From contig NZ_SULL01000014.1 in the NCBI RefSeq assembly GCF_009372235.1, positions 62,001 through 126,000 on the forward strand: a stretch of DNA of 64,000 bases. The letters are read 5' to 3'. Shown here in pieces: positions 58,666-64,000 of this stretch. Source of the DNA: Dickeya oryzae. Its GTDB lineage: Bacteria > Pseudomonadota > Gammaproteobacteria > Enterobacterales > Enterobacteriaceae. Every line of letters starts with the position of its first letter. The stretch's first letter is position 1. Below the pieces are notes generated by a model, which saw only the letters and a program-made list of their open reading frames with translations, made no database searches and was not told the origin of the DNA. Position numbers and translations under genes: made by a program.

Positions 58666-58693
58666 TAATGCAGCAACAAAACAACAGTAAAGA

Positions 58694-59566
58694 TTACTTA
58701 CGCAGACGAATCGTGGAGGTCAGGCGGGCGGGGGTTTGCGTGGTTGCCACAGCCGGTTGCGTTACGCGTGCCGTTTCAACACAAACAAACGTCTGGTAGC
58801 CGTCATCCGTCATATCGCTGATGGTGCGAGACAACTCTGCACCTGGGTTCCAGGCCACAACATCGCTGTGATGGGTGTGATGCACTTCAATGGTGCGTTG
58901 CAGTACCGGGTCTTCAATCAGGCTGACTGACGCCGGATGGGTATAGATACGATCGGTACGGGTGGCAAAGGTCAGGTCGCCTTGTTGTGTATCGGTTTTA
59001 CCGTCGTTAACCTTATCGATGAAGGTCTCACCCAGGCCGCTAATCTGAATTTTGCTGATGTCACCAATCTGGAAGTAGGTATGCAGCGCCGTGGTCAGGC
59101 TGTAGTCACCATGACATTCAAGTTCCATACGGCATTCTTGGGCCGTCAAATGGAAGCGAGCCAGAACGGTAAACGTATGTGGCCAGGCGGCGCGTGTCTG
59201 TTCGGAGTCACGTAACGTAAAGGCGAGGGTCACGCCATGGGCGTCTTCACTGTGCGAGGTGAATTCCCAGGCCAGCAGACGACCGAAGCCATGGTTGGGC
59301 TGCGCAGCCGGACCAAACCAGGGGAAACAAATAGGCACACCGCCGCGAATGGCCACACCGTTTTCAAATGGCGTGTTGTCGCTTAACCACAGCACCGGCT
59401 GTTCGCCAGTAGGCTGCCAGCTCAGCAGGTGAGCACCCTGTAATGCAACGGCAGCACGAACCTGCGGATGATCGACCACAATCACCGGCAGTTGGCCCAG
59501 TTGACGTTGGCTCAGATGGGTGGTGATCGCATGAGTGAGGGGAAGTGAATAAATGTTGTCGTTCAT
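58694..59566 (-). CDS. yeaD: D-hexose-6-phosphate mutarotase YeaD
   Basis: 290 residues, galactose-mutarotase-like fold. The family blocks are GAHLLSWQPTGEQPVLWLSD, IRGGVPICFPWFGPAAQPNH and LTTALHTYFQIGDIS, with the catalytic His and Glu in HGFGR and CVETARV. It lies 88 bases downstream of gapA on the same strand, beyond a terminator, as in E. coli. Confidence 0.95.
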   Translation of the reverse strand: MNDNIYSLPLTHAITTHLSQRQLGQLPVIVVDHPQVRAAVALQGAHLLSWQPTGEQPVLWLSDNTPFENGVAIRGGVPICFPWFGPAAQPNHGFGRLLAWEFTSHSEDAHGVTLAFTLRDSEQTRAAWPHTFTVLARFHLTAQECRMELECHGDYSLTTALHTYFQIGDISKIQISGLGETFIDKVNDGKTDTQQGDLTFATRTDRIYTHPASVSLIEDPVLQRTIEVHHTHHSDVVAWNPGAELSRTISDMTDDGYQTFVCVETARVTQPAVATTQTPARLTSTIRLRK

Positions 59567-59605
59567 GGTATTGGTTTTGCCTTAGTGGTCTTGTTGTATA
59601 CCCAA

Positions 59606-59632
59606 TAAAAAAGGGCGACTCACGTCGCCCTC
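59606..59632 (-). terminator. Intrinsic terminator of gapA
   Basis: On the minus strand GGGCGAC-GTGA-GTCGCCC is followed by six T. It probably lowers read-through into yeaD. Confidence 0.85.
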
Positions 59633-59654
59633 TTATCATCTGTTCATCGCCACA

Positions 59655-61000
<1,346 letters not shown>

Positions 61001-61417
61001 ATGACCAAGATAACTGTTTCCCAACGCAATCTGGATGAGTTAACCGACTTGCAACGGCACGTGACACAGCAACGGGGGACGGAAAGTCCCTATACCGGTA
61101 AGCTGTTGCATAACAAGCGCACGGGGGTTTATCACTGCCTGTGCTGCCATCAGCCGTTGTTTTATTCCGATAGCAAGTATGATTCCGGCTGCGGCTGGCC
61201 GAGTTTTGATCGCCCAGTGAATGAGCAGGCTATCCGCTATCTTGAGGATTATTCCCACCATATGCACCGTATTGAGATCCGTTGTGGTCAATGTGACGCT
61301 CATCTGGGGCATGTCTTCCCGGATGGTCCACAGGAGACGACCGGCGAGCGTTATTGTGTAAATTCTGTATCACTCAGCTTTATTGATGCAGAAAATGGTC
61401 AGCAGACGGATGGTTAG
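61001..61417 (+). CDS. msrB: Methionine-R-sulfoxide reductase B
   Basis: Repairs methionine-R-sulfoxide in proteins. 138 residues. Zinc ligands C46/C49 (HCLCCH) and C95/C98 ([13 protein letters not shown]), the SGCGWPSF block, and the catalytic C119 in [13 protein letters not shown] are all present. Its start ATG is at 61001 with GTGAGCATCTG upstream. Followed by yeaC on the same strand. Confidence 0.97.
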   Translation: MTKITVSQRNLDELTDLQRHVTQQRGTESPYTGKLLHNKRTGVYHCLCCHQPLFYSDSKYDSGCGWPSFDRPVNEQAIRYLEDYSHHMHRIEIRCGQCDAHLGHVFPDGPQETTGERYCVNSVSLSFIDAENGQQTDG

Positions 61418-61433
61418 CCGGGCTAATACAATC

Positions 61434-61466
61434 GATTGACTTGAAACCAATAGATTGACTTGAAAC
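61434..61466 (+). repeat. 14-bp direct repeat, period 19
   Basis: GATTGACTTGAAAC occurs at 61434-61447 and 61453-61466, in the msrB-yeaC gap. Confidence 0.85.
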
Positions 61467-61501
61467 GTTTCAGCTAAATCTGACTTCAGGCAGAGAAAAA
61501 C

Positions 61502-61777
61502 ATGCAATTAGACGATTTAATAACCAGCATGACGCCGGAGATTTATCAGCGTCTGACGACGGCGGTAGAACTGGGAAAGTGGCCAGATGGCGTGGCCCTG
61601 ACAACGGAACAAAAAGAAAACGCACTACAGATGGTGATGTTATGGCAGGCGCGTAATAACACCGAGGCTGACCATATGACGATCAACACCCGTGGTGAAA
61701 TCGAAATGAAGAGTAAGCAGGAATTAAAACAGCGCTTTGCTGGTGATACGATTACCACGTTGAAACCACAAGACTAA
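61502..61777 (+). CDS. yeaC: DUF1315 protein YeaC
   Basis: 91 residues, the same size as E. coli YeaC (90), with the conserved LDDLITSMTPEIYQRLTTAV and ELGKWPDGVALTTEQKENAL. Function unknown. Downstream of msrB, probably co-transcribed. The 3' end, including the stop codon, is the first unit of a 20-bp tandem repeat, so the last residues (KPQD) may be recent. Confidence 0.94.
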   Translation: MQLDDLITSMTPEIYQRLTTAVELGKWPDGVALTTEQKENALQMVMLWQARNNTEADHMTINTRGEIEMKSKQELKQRFAGDTITTLKPQD

Positions 61778-61818
61778 GGTTTAAACCACAAGACTAAGGT
61801 TTAAACCACAAGACTAAG
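61763..61818 (+). repeat. 20-bp tandem repeat covering the yeaC stop codon
   Basis: AAACCACAAGACTAAGGTTT starts at 61763 and 61783, and a third partial copy (16 bases) starts at 61803. The copies are identical, so the expansion is recent. Confidence 0.95.
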
Positions 61819-61842
61819 CATTAGCGATATCGGTGGCTTGGG

Positions 61843-61867
61843 CACGCCAGCGCTGAGCGCTGGCGTG
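61843..61867. terminator. Hairpin between convergent yeaC and pncA
   Basis: CACGCCAGCGC-TGA-GCGCTGGCGTG, 11 perfect base pairs with a three-base loop; no T run. Confidence 0.55.
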
Positions 61868-61882
61868 ATGAGAAGGGCGTGA

Positions 61883-62521
61883 TTAACTCAGTGACGCAAT
61901 AAACGCTGTCAGAGAAACCTGGGTGGCACCGTGTTTTACCATCACATCTATCGCCAGCTCGCTGTCGTTGGGTTGCAGGTTAACGCCTCTGCAGCCATCT
62001 GCCAGCACCTCGGTTTGATACCCCAGCGCCAGTGCATCCAGCACGGTGTATTTGACGCAATAATCGGTTGCCAGCCCCATGATGGTCAAACGGGTAATGT
62101 TTCTGGCTTTCAGCCAGTCGTTCAGGTCGGTGCGGGTGCGGTGACCGTTATCGAAAAATGCGCTGTAGCTGTCGATAAAAGGGTGCGTCCCCTTACGCAC
62201 TACCCAGTCGATGGCACGCTGATTCAGCCTGGGGTGCAGGTCGGCACCCGGTGAGCCCTGTACGCAATGCACCGGCCACCAAATCTGTGGCAGGCCATCC
62301 AGTTCACCTTGTTCACCCACATGGGTGCCGGAATTAATGGCGAAACTGCGGTGATCCGCCGGATGCCAGTCCTGACAGGCTACCACCATAACGCCAGCCG
62401 ACTTGCAGGCCGCGATAGCCTGATTGGCGATCGCGACCACACTATCCCCGTCCGAGACAGCCAGTGCGCCCCCCGCACAGAAGTCATTTTGGATATCCAC
62501 CAGCAAGAGTGCTCTGTTCAT
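61883..62521 (-). CDS. pncA: Nicotinamidase / pyrazinamidase
   Basis: Hydrolyses nicotinamide to nicotinate in NAD recycling. 212 residues with the catalytic triad D9 (LLVDIQNDFC), K110 (VVRKGTHP) and C155 (ATDYCVKYTVLDA), and metal ligands D51, H53 (QDWHPADH) and H85 (PVHCV). Downstream of ansA, as in E. coli; 53 bases separate them. Confidence 0.97.
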   Translation of the reverse strand: MNRALLLVDIQNDFCAGGALAVSDGDSVVAIANQAIAACKSAGVMVVACQDWHPADHRSFAINSGTHVGEQGELDGLPQIWWPVHCVQGSPGADLHPRLNQRAIDWVVRKGTHPFIDSYSAFFDNGHRTRTDLNDWLKARNITRLTIMGLATDYCVKYTVLDALALGYQTEVLADGCRGVNLQPNDSELAIDVMVKHGATQVSLTAFIASLS

Positions 62522-62574
62522 CGTCTCTTCTTCTCATTGATGTTGTCTACCCTAATACATCGGCTGCAGGTGAT

Positions 62575-63594
62575 TTAATCTTTATCGCTTAATTCTCCGC
62601 GCAGGTTTTGCTGCATGAGTTGGCGAATTTGCTCAGGGGAGAGATCGTTTCGGCTTAACAGATAATGCAGTTTCGTCAGCGCGGCCTCAACCGTCATATC
62701 AAACCCGCTGATAACGCCCGCTTGTGCCAGTGCATTACCGGTTGCATAACCATCCATATTGACCCGACCGGAGATACATTGCGTCAGGTTAACCACTACG
62801 ATACCGCGTTCAGATGCGCGGCGTAGTTCATCCAGCAAACCTGAACTTTGTGGCGCATTACCAACACCATAGGAGCGCAGAATCAGTGCCTTGACTGGCT
62901 GGCGCAGGAAATTACTCACCACATCGGCAGAAATACCGGGATAGATGGTCACCACGCCGATAGGTTGTGGTGTGATGGCATGGACAATCAGTGACCCGTC
63001 GAGTGGTTCGGGATTAGCGGGTGTTAAGCGGCGAATGTGGATACCGGCTTCCAGCAAGGGAGGATAGTTCGGGGACGCGAAAGCATCGAAACCATCGGCA
63101 TGTGCTTTGGTCGTCCGGTTGCCGCGCAACAATTTGTTGTTGAAGAACAGACTAACCTCGTTGACCGGATGATTGGCTGCCACGTACAACGCATTGAGCA
63201 GGTTGGTTTGCCCATCAGAGCGCAATTCTGCCAGCGGAATTTGTGACCCTGTCACGATAACCGGCTTGGCGAGATTCTCCAACATGAATGACAACGCGGA
63301 AGCGGTAAACGCCATGGTATCGGTACCATGCAGAATGACAAAGCCATCGTATTGATCATAGTGTTGCTGAATATCGTTGGCGATGGATTGCCAGTCCGAG
63401 GGGGTCATATCGGAAGAGTCAATCAGCGGCGTATATTCATGAATAGCGAATGATGGCATCTCCGGGCGATGGAATTCCGGCATTTGCGCCAATTGCTGTT
63501 GCAGGTGACCAGAAACCGGGACGTACCCGTGGGCAGAGCGCTGCATACCGATAGTGCCACCCGTATAGGCGACGTAAATGGATTTCTTTTGCAT
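62575..63594 (-). CDS. ansA: L-asparaginase I (cytoplasmic)
   Basis: Hydrolyses asparagine to aspartate and ammonia. 339 residues, no signal peptide. The first catalytic Thr is T14 in YTGGTIGMQRSAHGYVP; the second Thr and Asp are in VILHGTDTMAFTASALSFML. Part of the sppA-ansA-pncA order found in enterics. Confidence 0.97.
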   Translation of the reverse strand: MQKKSIYVAYTGGTIGMQRSAHGYVPVSGHLQQQLAQMPEFHRPEMPSFAIHEYTPLIDSSDMTPSDWQSIANDIQQHYDQYDGFVILHGTDTMAFTASALSFMLENLAKPVIVTGSQIPLAELRSDGQTNLLNALYVAANHPVNEVSLFFNNKLLRGNRTTKAHADGFDAFASPNYPPLLEAGIHIRRLTPANPEPLDGSLIVHAITPQPIGVVTIYPGISADVVSNFLRQPVKALILRSYGVGNAPQSSGLLDELRRASERGIVVVNLTQCISGRVNMDGYATGNALAQAGVISGFDMTVEAALTKLHYLLSRNDLSPEQIRQLMQQNLRGELSDKD

Positions 63595-63680
63595 GGGTGT
63601 TATGGGTCGGGACTCGATTGGTTATAGAAAGGGTTAGCCCTGAAATGCCGGGATTATAAAAAGGTTTCAGTAGTAAAGAC

Positions 63681-63700
63681 AGCCCGACTCGCGTCGGGCT
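63681..63700 (-). terminator. Hairpin after sppA
   Basis: On the minus strand AGCCCGAC-GCGA-GTCGGGCT, an eight-base-pair stem, followed by GTCTTTACT. A weak intrinsic terminator for sppA. Confidence 0.55.
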
Positions 63701-63713
63701 GTGTAAGGGAGTG

Positions 63714-64000
63714 TTATCGTAAGTCGCCGCAGTTCAGGCACAGCGCGTAGCGGTTTTGTGGATCGTTTAGCGCGTCCAGAATCGAAGTCTGGGCACGAAC
63801 GGTTTGCGCCAGTTGAGCCACCGGTGCCGGTACTAACGCCTGCACGGCGGAAGGCAGCAGCGCATAGACCGAACTTCTGACCTGGCTGAACATCACGTTG
63901 AGCAGATCCGGCTCTTCTGTGTACCAGCTCAACTGATACTGTTCCAGTTTGGCAAGCTCTGCGGCTTTCTTCACGGCATCGTCGAAGTCGCCCAATTGAT
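63714..64000 (-). CDS. sppA: Signal peptide peptidase SppA, C-terminal fragment (cut by window edge)
   Basis: The minus-strand frame is open to the right edge of the window. The ~95 visible residues match the SppA (protease IV) C-terminus: QLGDFDDAVKKAAELAKLEQ, then YEL-like TEEPDLLN and the conserved NDPQNRYALCLNCGDLR ending. SppA degrades cleaved signal peptides in the inner membrane. The catalytic Ser/Lys lie outside the window. The gene is probably intact beyond the edge. Confidence 0.92.
   Translation of the reverse strand, partial: QLGDFDDAVKKAAELAKLEQYQLSWYTEEPDLLNVMFSQVRSSVYALLPSAVQALVPAPVAQLAQTVRAQTSILDALNDPQNRYALCLNCGDLR

Overview
The window is an ordinary piece of a soft-rot enterobacterial chromosome with an accessory locus at its left edge. 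Gene order, protein sequences and regulatory sites closely follow the Escherichia coli argS-cutC-cmoAB-aspS-ruv-znu-zwf-purT-holE-yeaGH-gapA-ansA-sppA region. The differences point to Pectobacteriaceae, most likely Dickeya: eda follows zwf with no edd between them, ftnA and an amino-acid catabolic operon sit between copCD and yebY, and an extracellular contractile injection system lies next to argS. The genus is an inference from gene content and was not tested by any search.

Bases 1-11283 (+) are the distal end of an extracellular contractile injection system (eCIS, Afp/PVC-like). The order is the C-terminal part of a tape-measure protein, two unrecognised coiled-coil proteins, an AAA+ ATPase, a 91-aa basic protein, and a 1355-aa protein with an N-terminal DUF4157 (eCIS core) domain and a very long beta-rich body. 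The sheath, tube and baseplate genes must lie left of the window. This is the most novel part of the sequence.

Bases 11322-26424 hold translation, RNA-modification and DNA-repair genes: argS, yecM, cutC (with a probable sigma-E-driven MicL RNA in its 3' end), cmoBA, yecN, yecE, then aspS-nudB-yebC-ruvC, a nickel/cobalt permease behind a NikR-like operator, and LexA-controlled ruvAB. Bases 26566-31837 hold the Zur-controlled divergent znuCB/znuA pair, mepM and lpxM. After two small secreted-protein genes and a palindromic repeat region come pykA, hexR, zwf (HexR operator) and eda, the central sugar-acid metabolism block, followed by purT (PurR operator), ptrB, holE, copCD and ftnA (Fur-like box).

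Bases 45218-51182 are an accessory catabolic module: an IclR-type regulator divergent from a RidA protein, a complete polar amino-acid ABC importer and a PLP-dependent D-amino-acid deaminase-like enzyme. The logic is import, deamination to a reactive enamine, then RidA hydrolysis. Next to it are a frameshifted small gene and the stationary-phase sRNA SdsR with its sigma-S promoter, then yebY, a small lipoprotein, yeaH-yeaG, mipA, yeaE, yeaD, gapA (CRP site), msrB, yeaC, pncA, ansA and the C-terminal end of sppA, which is cut by the window edge.

A recurring oddity is the number of short tandem duplications (13-21 bp units), mostly between genes, including a five-copy 17-bp array upstream of ftnA. 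No tRNA, rRNA, CRISPR array, transposase or integrase gene was seen.
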